The notes beneath the pieces are model-generated. The model was not told the origin of the DNA. It searched no databases and saw nothing but the letters and a program-made list of their open reading frames with translations. Below are positions 16,883 through 26,256 of a DNA stretch of 64,000 nt, one piece after another. The stretch covers positions 1-64,000 of the forward strand of contig NZ_LAHA01000017.1 of assembly GCF_002608075.1 (NCBI RefSeq). Direction: 5' to 3'. Within the stretch, counting starts at the first letter, position 1; each line of letters opens with the position of its first letter. The DNA comes from Nostoc linckia z4. Its GTDB lineage: Bacteria > Cyanobacteriota > Cyanobacteriia > Cyanobacteriales > Nostocaceae. A program made the position numbers and the translations under genes.

Positions 16883-18775
16883 TTACTGGAGTAAGTCTGA
16901 ACGAATCCAGCCAAACTGGTTGTTCACTTTGACTTGATACCAAGTTTCTTTATTAGAATTTATTGTTTCATTCAGGATGGTTATAGAACTACCGTCTTGT
17001 ATCTTTTGTAGTAAGCTTCCTTTAATATTTGGAATTTGACGCAAGTTTACAGATCCATCTAATGTTTTGGTAATTATAGTGTTGAATGGATGACGAATAT
17101 AGCCACATTTTTTATCGTTATCCTCACCTTGACATACATAAGCCAATCTTTCAGAAAAATGATTAGCTTGAGAAAATTGTGGCTCAATGACAATATTACC
17201 TTGACGGTCAATATAACCCCACTTACCATTCATGTATATAGCAGCTAAACCTTCTGAAAAATCATGTCGATTATCTAAATTTTTACACTCAGCTTTGTTA
17301 TTAGTGATGTCTGTGGCGTCACAATCAAATCTTCTAGGGGTATCTTTTGGTTCATCAAATTGTAGTGGAATGACCATATCACCTTGACGGTTAATATAAC
17401 CCCATTTGTTATCCTGTTTGACAGCCGCTAAACCTTCTGAGAAGTAACTAATCTTATCAAATCTTTCTTGAATTACAGGTTTTGCATTTTTATCAATGTA
17501 CATCCATTGATTATTTTGTTTGACTGGTGCTAAACTTTCTCTAAATTGATAAGCTTCATCGAAAGATTCAGGAATTAAAAAATCATCATCTTTATTTATG
17601 TAACCCCACTTACCATTAATTTTAACAGGGGCAAGTCCTTCCGAAAATCGACCAGCACCGGGATATTTTCGTTTAATAACTTCCTTGCCATTTCTATCTA
17701 TATATCCACATATAGAAACAAGGCATGTATGGGCTTTACCTTCAGAAAATTGACCAGCCATATTTCGACCATATATAGCATCAATCTGGTATTTGCCTTG
17801 ATTATTAATATAGCCTCTATTTTTTCCATATTCCCATGCTAATGCTAAATTATCTGGTTTAGAAAAGTCTAAAACTCTATCAAAATTTGCCGGAATTTGA
17901 ATATTACCTAGTCTGTTTATATAACCTGACTGACCATTAATTCTCACCTTTGCAAGTCCATGATTAAAATTACCACCACTCTCTATTGTTCGATTTAACT
18001 CAAATTTAAATTCAGGAGACACAGGACGAGGAGTTATTGAAACTCTAGGTTGAGGAGTAGGATTGACATTTGTTGAATTTATAGGTTCACTATTTATATT
18101 GGCAATTGCTGAAGCTATAGTTCCTAATAAAACAACGCCTGTCAATGCAATTCCTCCAGATACTGCATAAGGTACTTTTATAGGAATATTATCTTTTATG
18201 GGATCTTTAATAGCTTTTTCTAATGTTTTGAAAAATGGCTCATTCCAAAATATTTTAGTAGCTAAATCAATTTTTATCCAATGATATCCTCCTAAAAATA
18301 ATTTAATTTCTTCAATTGTTTGTTGTATTTCTGTTTCATTAATATTATTAACCTCAACTTTACGTATTTTAGCTAAGGCTTTTTGAATTACTTCATTTTC
18401 TGGAAATTTAACATCTTTGACATCTTGAATGCCAGGTAAAAGAATTGGAATTATTACAACTTTATCTTTTGCAACTACTTTATTTTTTTCTTCTGCATCA
18501 ACTCTCTTTTTAAATTGCATAATCTCATATATTTGGTAATCGCCTATTCCATGCTTACTTAAAAAAATAACACCAATTTTTGAGTCAGCAATTTGTTGAG
18601 AAATTGTTGTATCGACTGGATTTCCTGCAATAAAGTTATTCTCGTCTATCCAAGGTTTGATTTCTACAATTTTAAAAAAACTAATATTCCAGCGTTTGTT
18701 CAGTCTATTATAAGTTTTTTTGACAAAATTTTTATCTTTAGATTTATGGCATAAAAATACAGATACTTGACTCAT
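16883..18775 (-). CDS. TIR - transmembrane - WG-repeat - SH3b protein
   Basis: 630 residues. Residues 1-160 are a TIR domain (VSVFLCHKSKDKNFVKKTY, strand KIGVIFLSKHG, and YQIYEIMQFKKR with putative catalytic E84). Residues 202-226 form one hydrophobic segment (YAVSGGIALTGVVLLGTIAS). A Pro/Thr linker follows, then six or seven WG-type repeats at 265-560 (units such as FSEGLAPVKINGKWGYIN). The C-terminal SH3b domain is at 563-630 (SVNLRQIPN, WYQVKVNNQFGWI). SH3b and WG domains usually act outside the cytoplasm, so an inside TIR with an outside sensor is plausible. AAGGAG precedes the start. It lies directly upstream of the TIR/SLOG gene on the same strand. Confidence 0.85.
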   Translation of the reverse strand: MSQVSVFLCHKSKDKNFVKKTYNRLNKRWNISFFKIVEIKPWIDENNFIAGNPVDTTISQQIADSKIGVIFLSKHGIGDYQIYEIMQFKKRVDAEEKNKVVAKDKVVIIPILLPGIQDVKDVKFPENEVIQKALAKIRKVEVNNINETEIQQTIEEIKLFLGGYHWIKIDLATKIFWNEPFFKTLEKAIKDPIKDNIPIKVPYAVSGGIALTGVVLLGTIASAIANINSEPINSTNVNPTPQPRVSITPRPVSPEFKFELNRTIESGGNFNHGLAKVRINGQSGYINRLGNIQIPANFDRVLDFSKPDNLALAWEYGKNRGYINNQGKYQIDAIYGRNMAGQFSEGKAHTCLVSICGYIDRNGKEVIKRKYPGAGRFSEGLAPVKINGKWGYINKDDDFLIPESFDEAYQFRESLAPVKQNNQWMYIDKNAKPVIQERFDKISYFSEGLAAVKQDNKWGYINRQGDMVIPLQFDEPKDTPRRFDCDATDITNNKAECKNLDNRHDFSEGLAAIYMNGKWGYIDRQGNIVIEPQFSQANHFSERLAYVCQGEDNDKKCGYIRHPFNTIITKTLDGSVNLRQIPNIKGSLLQKIQDGSSITILNETINSNKETWYQVKVNNQFGWIRSDLLQ

Positions 18776-19432
18776 AGTTTATGGCTCCTTCAAAAGTTTA
18801 AAAATTTGCAATTAGCATTGAATGATTCCTAATATGTGTTGATTCATTTGTAGGCTGCACGAAGCACGAGCTACATGAAAAAAAACGCATATTTAAATAA
18901 TTTGTAAGAGTAATGTGCATTTCTGGAAGTGTAGTGTTTGCTGTCTGTACAAACCTACAAATGCACAGAGTAGAATTCCAGAAAATCAATTTAGTTAGAT
19001 TTTAAAGAGCTATTTTTATACTTTTAATAAATAAAAATACATCTCAAAAATGCATTTTTAGGGAATTTAGTCAAGTCTTTCAGTTTTGAATTAGTGATTT
19101 ATGTGGGGATTTAAAACACTGGTGCAAAGATTGGTAGGACTGATGTGATGCACAGGTAAGGGAAAATTCAACCGCACAGGACGCAGCCAGAAGTATGAGT
19201 GGAGGTTTCTTTTGCTCATACCATTTCGCTGTATCAATGATACAAATGCACGTGTTGGGGCGAATAACCATTCGCCCGTACAAGTTCGTTATCAAAGAAC
19301 CCCGCCCCAAACCACTCCCCTGCTAGACGCCCAGAGAGCGAGCATAGGGAGATGGAGAGATAGGCAGGGTTGAATAATAATTTCTCTGTCAACAGTTAAC
19401 AGTCAACAGTCAGCACTCCTAAAACCTAGTTT
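18776..19432. other. Intergenic spacer with no supported gene
   Basis: 657 bp between the TIR locus and the aldolase. It includes a GGGGCGAATAACCATTCGCCC palindrome near 19257-19277 and, at about 19388-19412, the GTTAACAGTCAACAGTCAGC short repeat. Open frames here are short and lack ribosome sites. The promoter of the TIR cluster should lie in 18780-19000. Confidence 0.6.
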
Positions 19433-20515
19433 TTAGGCTATCGTCACATCTGGTGATAAGTAAACATTTTGAATGGCGTGAAATAGTTTAACGCCTTCTT
19501 CAAAGGGGCGTTGGAATGTTTTGCGTCCAGAAATTAATCCCGAACCACCGGCGCGTTTGTTAATGATGGCGGTGCGGACTGCTTCGGCTAAGTCATTTTT
19601 GCCTGTTGCGCCACCAGAGTTAATCAACCCTGCGCGTCCACAGTAGCAATTGAGTACTTGGTAACGAGTCAAATCAATTGGGTGGTCGGTGGTCAATTCT
19701 GTGTAAACTCGTTCGTCAGTTTTGCCGTAACTCTTACCAGTTGCTTTAGCAACTGCTCCATAACCGTTGTTGCATTCGGGTAACTTTTGTTTGATAATGT
19801 CGGCTTCAATGGTTACACCCAAATGATTGGCTTGTCCGGTGAGGTCGGCTGCAAGATGATAATCTTTATCTTGTTTGAAAGCGTTGTTCCGCAAATAGCA
19901 CCAAAGAATAGTCGCCATTCCTAATTCATGGGCGCGTTTAAAAGCTTTGCTGATTTCTTGAATTTGCCTGGTAGACTGGTCTGAACCAAAGTAAATTGTT
20001 GCACCAATGGCGGCTGCTCCTAAATTCCAAGCTTGTTCGACATCAGCAAACAATACCTGGTCAAATTGATTAGGGAAGGTCAGCAATTCGTTGTGATTGA
20101 TTTTGAGAATAAAGGGAATTTTATGGGCATATTTTCGCGATACGATGCCCAATACTCCCAAAGTGGTGGCAACAGCGTTGCATTCTGCGGCGATCGCTAA
20201 CTTTACAATATTTTCTGGATCGAAGTAAATCGGATTCGGTGCAAAAGACGCAGCTGCGGAATGTTCGATGCCTTGGTCTACTGGCAAAATAGACAAATAG
20301 CCTGTGTTTGCTAAACGACCAGTAGAATAGAGTAGCTGAAGATTACGCAATACTTGAGGATTGCGATCGCTGTTAATCCAAATTCGATCTACAAAATCCG
20401 GCCCCGGCAAATGTAATAAATCCTTAGAAACCTTTGCTTTGTAGGTAAGCAGGTCTTCTGCCTCTTTACCTAGCAATGACTCGATAGAATTAGACTCTAT
20501 GAGCGTTGTAGTCAT
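19433..20515 (-). CDS. Class I fructose-bisphosphate aldolase (FbaB/DhnA type)
   Basis: A 360-residue Schiff-base aldolase that cleaves fructose 1,6-bisphosphate to glyceraldehyde 3-phosphate and dihydroxyacetone phosphate, in glycolysis and the Calvin cycle. It shares with E. coli FbaB-type enzymes the early motif [13 protein letters not shown] near residue 76, the barrel strand [11 protein letters not shown] and the phosphate-binding end [11 protein letters not shown]...[15 protein letters not shown]. The length is normal. It stands alone on the minus strand. A GAATTC-type tandem repeat lies about 60 bp upstream. Confidence 0.92.
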   Translation of the reverse strand: MTTTLIESNSIESLLGKEAEDLLTYKAKVSKDLLHLPGPDFVDRIWINSDRNPQVLRNLQLLYSTGRLANTGYLSILPVDQGIEHSAAASFAPNPIYFDPENIVKLAIAAECNAVATTLGVLGIVSRKYAHKIPFILKINHNELLTFPNQFDQVLFADVEQAWNLGAAAIGATIYFGSDQSTRQIQEISKAFKRAHELGMATILWCYLRNNAFKQDKDYHLAADLTGQANHLGVTIEADIIKQKLPECNNGYGAVAKATGKSYGKTDERVYTELTTDHPIDLTRYQVLNCYCGRAGLINSGGATGKNDLAEAVRTAIINKRAGGSGLISGRKTFQRPFEEGVKLFHAIQNVYLSPDVTIA

Positions 20516-20573
20516 AGCGTTTTCCTCAAAACTTGAGCAAATGACCTTGCCTTTAAGATAGCATTTTAGTCAG

Positions 20574-20603
20574 AATTCAGAATTCAGAACTCAGAATTCA
20601 GAA
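20574..20603. repeat. AGAATTC heptamer tandem repeat
   Basis: Four units of CAGAATT(C) type with one variant. Same family as the tracts at 1153-1182 and 45927-46034. Confidence 0.75.
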
Positions 20604-20746
20604 TAGTTAAAGAATCAGAGTAATATTTGATAAATCAATCTAGCGAGCATACTATAGTAATTTTCTGGGAATTGTGAAAAATATTAGTAACAGTTACTCA
20701 GTCAAAAGCTAATTATGCTAATAATCATAAATAAAATCAATCAGCC

Positions 20747-21058
20747 ATGAGTAAGTTTCAAATCAATATCGACTTCAGCAATATAGATTTAAATGCCCTG
20801 GACACAGAAGAAGATTTTCAAAGAGAGGCAAAAATATTACTACCAAAGGTATTGGTAAAATTAGGAGAAAGTGTCGGCGAAAAGACATGGGAAGAATTAC
20901 AGCAAGGTAAACTTAAATCTTCTCAAAGCGAGAAACGCCGTTTTATTCAAGAAACAGGAAGAACTTATCAACGCAATGCCAGCAACAGAGAAAGGCAAGA
21001 GTTACAAGTATATATAGTAGAGCAATTACGCCAGTACAAGCAGGAAAGTCGTCTTTGA
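20747..21058 (+). CDS. Hypothetical protein, charged alpha-helical
   Basis: A 103-residue protein that I do not recognise. It is acidic at the N-terminus (NIDFSNIDLNALDTEEDF) and strongly basic and Gln/Arg-rich at the C-terminus (GRTYQRNASNRERQELQ), with no membrane segment, and is probably mostly helical. ATG 20747 is the first start. No clear Shine-Dalgarno is visible. It stands alone between the aldolase and the receiver gene. Confidence 0.55.
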   Translation: MSKFQINIDFSNIDLNALDTEEDFQREAKILLPKVLVKLGESVGEKTWEELQQGKLKSSQSEKRRFIQETGRTYQRNASNRERQELQVYIVEQLRQYKQESRL

Positions 21059-21336
21059 TGAAGTACGATCGCTGTTAACTGCTGACTGATGACTGTTAAC
21101 TGATGACTAAATTAATTATTACTTGCCGCTTTGTTTCCCACTCGGATAACAGATGCTATTAATCGCGTTTATACGCACTTCTTAATCCCTAAGATGTAAT
21201 AAGTTTTTACCTTAAATAGATACAGCGATCGCCTTTTCATGAGTTGATATTAATTTATTAGGCGCATTATCAACACCATACTATCAAATACGTGCATTTT
21301 AATACTAAGTGTCAGTTTTACTGAGTATTTGGAATA

Positions 21337-21750
21337 ATGCCGAAAAAATCGATATCTTTAAAGAAACTGCGGTTACTCGTTGTCGATGACGATGCCGATA
21401 CCAGAAAGATACTCGCAACCTTGTTTAAATTAGAGGGAGCAGAAGTTATTGTAGCTGCTTCAGCCCCAGAGGCTTTGGAAGCAATGTTACATTTTCAACC
21501 AGATATTTTGATTTGTGATATCTGTTTACCAGGTGAAGACGGCTACTCACTGTTGGAGAAAATTAGAAAACTCAATAGAGAACAAACTCAACCAGAAATT
21601 CTAGCGATCGCTCTCACAGCATTCGTTCAAAAAGACTATGACCATGTATTGCTAGCAGGTTTTCACAGCTATATATACAAGCCAATTGACTTGAAGGAGT
21701 TAGTTATTTTAGTTAGTAATTTAATTCAGTTAAGAAGTCATCACAATTAA
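21337..21750 (+). CDS. Single-domain response regulator (receiver)
   Basis: A 137-residue receiver domain with no output domain. The acidic pocket is LVVDDDADT near residues 14-22, the phosphorylation aspartate lies in ILICDICLPGEDGY, the conserved threonine in AIALTAF, and the lysine in YIYKPID. Its neighbour, the CheB-CheR hybrid kinase, is convergent and ends 283 bp away; it is a plausible but unproven phosphodonor. Confidence 0.9.
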   Translation: MPKKSISLKKLRLLVVDDDADTRKILATLFKLEGAEVIVAASAPEALEAMLHFQPDILICDICLPGEDGYSLLEKIRKLNREQTQPEILAIALTAFVQKDYDHVLLAGFHSYIYKPIDLKELVILVSNLIQLRSHHN

Positions 21751-21802
21751 TAATAGCAATCCCAAATAATTTATGAAATATTACGTGTTAGGGTTGTTAA
21801 AG

Positions 21803-21869
21803 AAGTCGCAAGTCGCAAGTCGTAAGTCGCAAGTCGTAAGTCGCAAGTCGCAAGTCGCAAGTCGCAAGT
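21803..21869. repeat. AAGTCGC/AAGTCGT heptamer tandem array
   Basis: About nine tandem 7-base units with a few C-to-T variants. It lies in the 282-bp convergent spacer between the receiver gene and the hybrid kinase. Confidence 0.9.
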
Positions 21870-22032
21870 ATAGTTTTGTAATGGGGATTTAGACCCCGCC
21901 ACAAAACTGACCGGTTATAGAACCGGGGGACTTAAACCCATTGAATTTGGTTAACACTCAACAATCAACAATCAACAGTCAAGAATCAACAACCTGAAGC
22001 AGAATAATTTATTTTTTGGAGTTCCCTATTCT

Positions 22033-25000
22033 CTAACTCTTTCTAATTCGTCCAGTCAAAGAAGCAACTATAAGTAATAATTGAGTTGGCTCAACAGGTT
22101 TAGCCAGATGTACTTGGAAACCAGCACTCAGAGCCTCTCTACGCTCGTCATCTCTGGCGTGGGCGGTCATTGCTATGGCTGGAATTTGTCCTCCGGACTC
22201 AACACTCAATGTCCTCACTTGGCGAATCAGTGTATAACCGTCTTCCTCTGGCATACTAATATCAGATAAAAGTAGGTCATAGCCACCAGGGTTTTCAATT
22301 AGCCTTGTTAATGCTTCTCTTGCAGATGTAACCGCCGTCACTTCAACTCCATAAACCTCAAGCAGTGTTGTAAATAACTCGCGTATATATAGTTCGTCAT
22401 CCACCAAAAGTACGCGCAAACCGTCGAGCGATGGTATCTCATCATCTAACGCTGCTAACTGTTGTGTTGAGGTAACTAGTTCTCCAGTATTCGATGTCGA
22501 ACTTTCTTCGGGATTATTTTGCAGTGGCAATTTGACGATAAATGTTGTCCCTTGTCCTTCACCTGGGCTATGGGCTTCAACGGTACCGCCGTGTAGTTCT
22601 ACCACATGACGCACAATGGAAAGTCCTAATCCGAGTCCTGAATTGGAACGAGTTTTGCTGCTATCTGCTTGGCGGAAGCGATCGAAAACGAATGGTAGAA
22701 AGTCAGCGCTGATACCCTTACCTGTATCGCTGACCTGAATTAGAGCTTGTTCGTCAATATACTCTACTACAAGCTCAATTCTGCCTCCAGTCGGAGTAAA
22801 TTTAATAGCGTTAGAAAGTAAATTCCAAATCACCTGTTGTAAGCGAACGGCATCACCTAAAATTCTTCTGGGGGAAGGTTCGAGGCGAGATTGAATTTGA
22901 ATATTTTTCGATTCTGCTGATAAACGTACAAGATTTAAGGCTGACTCAACCACAATAGCAAGTTCAATGAGTTCTAAGTTCAGTGATAACCTACCTGAAG
23001 TGATGCGTGAGATATCTAAAAGATCCTCAATTAGCTGGGCTTGAACCTTGGCGCTGTGTTCGATGGCTTCAAACGCCTGATTTGTGGTATCTTCATCTAG
23101 TTTGTGTGTCCGCAACAGTTGTGCCCATCCCAACAGGGCATTCAGTGGATTTCGCAGTTCGTGGGAAAGCATGGATAAAAACTCATCTTTGGTGCGATTG
23201 GCTGTTTCAGCAGCAGTCCGGGCTAACTGTTCTTGGGTCAATAAATGAGTGCGTTCTGCCTCCCACTCTTTGAACTGGGTAATATCTTCAATAGCCAAGA
23301 GAATCAACTGTACATCGTCTATTTTAGGCATTTTTCGCCCATTAAGACGCATAGTTTTCTGTCCGATGAGTTCAAAATTATGTTCTACTTCAAAACCTTG
23401 AATTTGGTAATTGTTTGTGAGAATCTCTTGTAAGAGCGATCGCAATTGGGGAATATTCCAGTGCCCATTACCAATTTCAAAGATGAAGCGATTTTCTGTT
23501 TCGGCTGGTAGAACTTGGAAGGTTTCGTAAAAAGACAAATTAGCACTAACCACCCTTAACTCTGCGTTCAACACCACTAAGGATTCTCGCACTGTTTCTA
23601 CAATTGCTTCGGCGTAATCCCCAGACGCTTTAAGTTGATTCACGCTGCGTTTGAGGGCGTCAATATCAACCAATACTACTACAGCGCCATCAATTTTATT
23701 ATCGATTGTCCGATAAGGTCGGATTCGCAGGTCATACCAATGACCTTCTTGGTCTTGAACTTCCTGAGCTTTCAAGTTGAGGGTACTAATTACCTCTAGG
23801 ATTTGTTCTTCTAAGTTTGGTAGATTGAGATTGTGGTTAATATCGCTCAGCGGTCGCCCTATATCCGTGGAAATGAGATTGAAAATTGTCTGGGCTGAGG
23901 GTGTAAAACGCCGAATCCGCAAATCACCTCCTAACATCAGGATCGGTATATTAATACTGCTAAGCAGATTTAGTAAATCATTACTCACTTGAGTTGATTC
24001 GATGTTCCGCCGTTGCAGTTCGTCGTTAATGGTGTTCAGTTCTTCATTTGTTGCTTGAATTTCTTCTTTGGCAGTTTCCAGTTCCTCATTAGTGCTTTGC
24101 AACTCTTCGTTACTTGAGAGGATCTCTTCGTTGGCAGCTCTGAGGTCTTGATTAGTGGCTTGTTGCTCCTCAATAATTGATTGCAGATACTCTCTAGTTG
24201 TGGCCAACTCCTGTTTGAGTTGGTTAGTTTCTTGCTCGTTAACCTTTGAACGCCTAGATTTGAGTGTATTATTACCAGTTACTTCTGGTGCAGCAGGCGG
24301 TAAAGAGGATATGTCTTCAAACAAAACTAAAAAGTAAGTTTCTGTTGATACGGGAGATTTAAAGGGAATTACATCAAACTTAATCTGCCTCACTCGTTCG
24401 TCTTCTCTAAGTTGTAAACCTTCCTTGGTAATGGACTGTTGCTGTTTTTTTGCCTGGTGAATGGCAGTGCGTAACTCTAAACGCAAATCTGCTTTGGCCA
24501 TCTTCAGCAAATTAAAGCTTGGTCTTCCGGGTGCAGGTTCTAGATAGGAACTAGTCTGCCCTCTAAATTGGAGAATTTCTAAATCACTGTTGATAATTAT
24601 ACCGACTGGAGAGTATCGATTCAATACGATGCGATCGGCTTCTTTTTGGATTTCTAAATCGTTCAATCCGTCTTCATTGAGTGTGGGTTGAGGGTGGGCA
24701 ATTTCTATGGGATAAGGGTTGGAGATCAGATCGATACTCAACCGAGCAGATGCCATTTTCCGTGAATAAATCTTGTACTTTCTGTCTACTAAAGCAAACA
24801 AGTCTGTAAACTCACCAACTGTTTCTGAAGTACCTAACATCAAATAGCCGTTTGGCTTGAGGCCATAGTGGAAGATTGGCAAGAGTTTCTTTTGGGCTGA
24901 GCTTCCCAAATAGATCAACACATTTCGACAAGTAATCAAATCCAGCCGTGAAAAAGGAGGATCGCCAATTAGGTTTTGTCTGGCGAAGACGCACAATTCG

Positions 25001-26256
25001 CGCACTACCTTACTAATTTGGTAACCATTCTCTACTGGGACAAAGAAGCGCTGTAGACGTTCCGGAGAGATATCTGCTAGTTGGCTAAGTTTGTAAACGC
25101 CGTTACGTGCTTTGTCTATGGCTAGTTCATTAACATCTGTAGCGAAAATTTGAACGGGCAGATTGATTGCTTGAGTTGTTAAATATTCTAGCAGGCAAAT
25201 GGCGATGGAATAAGCTTCTTCACCTGTTGAACATCCCGCTACCCAGATTCGCAAAGGCGACTCTGGCGTTCGATCCTTGGTAATAATCGGAAATATCTGG
25301 TTTTTTAAAGCTTCAAAAGCTTCGGTATCCCGGAAAAAGTAGGTGACGGTGATTAGCACATCTTGATACAAAGCATTCACTTCTTGAGGACGATCCTGGA
25401 GATACTTGACATAATCGTCCAGGTTTTCCAACTTGTGCAAAACCATCCGCCGCAAGATCCGCCGTTTTAAAGTAGTTTGTTTGTAGTAAGTAAAGTCAAC
25501 TCCTGTAGAAATTCGCAGCAGACTAAAGATTATAGACAAAGCATCTGTATTTTCCGTCGGTAACACTTCACTAGATTTTATAGGAATAGAATTAACGACA
25601 TAGGGATGACGACTAATTTTCGTTAGTTCTTCAGCAATTGCTTCTGGAGTTAAGATAAAGTCTACATAACCAGAGGCAATGGCACTGCTAGGCATACTAC
25701 TGACTTGTGCTGTATCTTCACACTGGGCAAAGGTAATGCCGCCAGCTCCCTTGATAACTTCCAATCCCCTTGCGCCATCTGCATCGCCTCCTGAGAGTAC
25801 CACTGCGATCGCTTTGCTTCCCCGATCCTCTGCCAAGGAGATAAAGAAAGCATCCACTGCCATAAAATAACCGCGGGTCTTTTGCCGTGGCGACAGTTTC
25901 AAGACGCCCTCAGAAATTGTCATCTTGGCATTGGGTGGAATCACGTACACATTATTCGGTTCCACAACCATACCATCCTGCACCTCATATACAGGCATCT
26001 GAGTTTTTCGGGAAAGAATTTCGCTCAACAAGCTTTTTTGATGGGGGCTTAAGTGTTGAATCAGCACAAATGCCATACCTGTATCGATTGGCAGATGACT
26101 GAGCAATTGTATAAATGCCTCTAATCCCCCCGCAGAAGCTCCCATTGCCACAATTGGAAATAATTCTTGCTGATTATCTGGTTGCTCTTGCGTATTACTA
26201 CTTTTTCCTGTAGTGGAACCAGATTTAGATTTTTTAGAAGACCGCCGGGATGTCAT
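22033..26256 (-). CDS. CheB-CheR-PAS hybrid histidine kinase with C-terminal receiver
   Basis: 1407 residues, no membrane segment. In order: CheB-type methylesterase (about 30-215; VAMGASAGGLEAF, LIQHLSP, LSGGDADGARG); CheR-type methyltransferase (about 240-505; SAM motif VAGCSTGEEAYSIA); PAS-like region; a long coiled coil (about 680-765, with repeated NEEL units such as NEELQSTNEELETAKEEIQ); further PAS domains; HisKA with the phospho-histidine in SHELRNPLN near 1030; HATPase (DTGKGI, GLGLGLSIVRHV); receiver (LLSDISMPEEDG). This order is known for cyanobacterial CheB/CheR-kinase fusions. It probably integrates methylation-type chemistry with phosphotransfer. A single-domain receiver is convergent next to it. 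Confidence 0.93.
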   Translation of the reverse strand: MTSRRSSKKSKSGSTTGKSSNTQEQPDNQQELFPIVAMGASAGGLEAFIQLLSHLPIDTGMAFVLIQHLSPHQKSLLSEILSRKTQMPVYEVQDGMVVEPNNVYVIPPNAKMTISEGVLKLSPRQKTRGYFMAVDAFFISLAEDRGSKAIAVVLSGGDADGARGLEVIKGAGGITFAQCEDTAQVSSMPSSAIASGYVDFILTPEAIAEELTKISRHPYVVNSIPIKSSEVLPTENTDALSIIFSLLRISTGVDFTYYKQTTLKRRILRRMVLHKLENLDDYVKYLQDRPQEVNALYQDVLITVTYFFRDTEAFEALKNQIFPIITKDRTPESPLRIWVAGCSTGEEAYSIAICLLEYLTTQAINLPVQIFATDVNELAIDKARNGVYKLSQLADISPERLQRFFVPVENGYQISKVVRELCVFARQNLIGDPPFSRLDLITCRNVLIYLGSSAQKKLLPIFHYGLKPNGYLMLGTSETVGEFTDLFALVDRKYKIYSRKMASARLSIDLISNPYPIEIAHPQPTLNEDGLNDLEIQKEADRIVLNRYSPVGIIINSDLEILQFRGQTSSYLEPAPGRPSFNLLKMAKADLRLELRTAIHQAKKQQQSITKEGLQLREDERVRQIKFDVIPFKSPVSTETYFLVLFEDISSLPPAAPEVTGNNTLKSRRSKVNEQETNQLKQELATTREYLQSIIEEQQATNQDLRAANEEILSSNEELQSTNEELETAKEEIQATNEELNTINDELQRRNIESTQVSNDLLNLLSSINIPILMLGGDLRIRRFTPSAQTIFNLISTDIGRPLSDINHNLNLPNLEEQILEVISTLNLKAQEVQDQEGHWYDLRIRPYRTIDNKIDGAVVVLVDIDALKRSVNQLKASGDYAEAIVETVRESLVVLNAELRVVSANLSFYETFQVLPAETENRFIFEIGNGHWNIPQLRSLLQEILTNNYQIQGFEVEHNFELIGQKTMRLNGRKMPKIDDVQLILLAIEDITQFKEWEAERTHLLTQEQLARTAAETANRTKDEFLSMLSHELRNPLNALLGWAQLLRTHKLDEDTTNQAFEAIEHSAKVQAQLIEDLLDISRITSGRLSLNLELIELAIVVESALNLVRLSAESKNIQIQSRLEPSPRRILGDAVRLQQVIWNLLSNAIKFTPTGGRIELVVEYIDEQALIQVSDTGKGISADFLPFVFDRFRQADSSKTRSNSGLGLGLSIVRHVVELHGGTVEAHSPGEGQGTTFIVKLPLQNNPEESSTSNTGELVTSTQQLAALDDEIPSLDGLRVLLVDDELYIRELFTTLLEVYGVEVTAVTSAREALTRLIENPGGYDLLLSDISMPEEDGYTLIRQVRTLSVESGGQIPAIAMTAHARDDERREALSAGFQVHLAKPVEPTQLLLIVASLTGRIRKS

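Noticed and set aside
19080-19310. 76-residue minus-strand frame
   Set aside because: Crosses repeat sequence and shows no ribosome site or motif.
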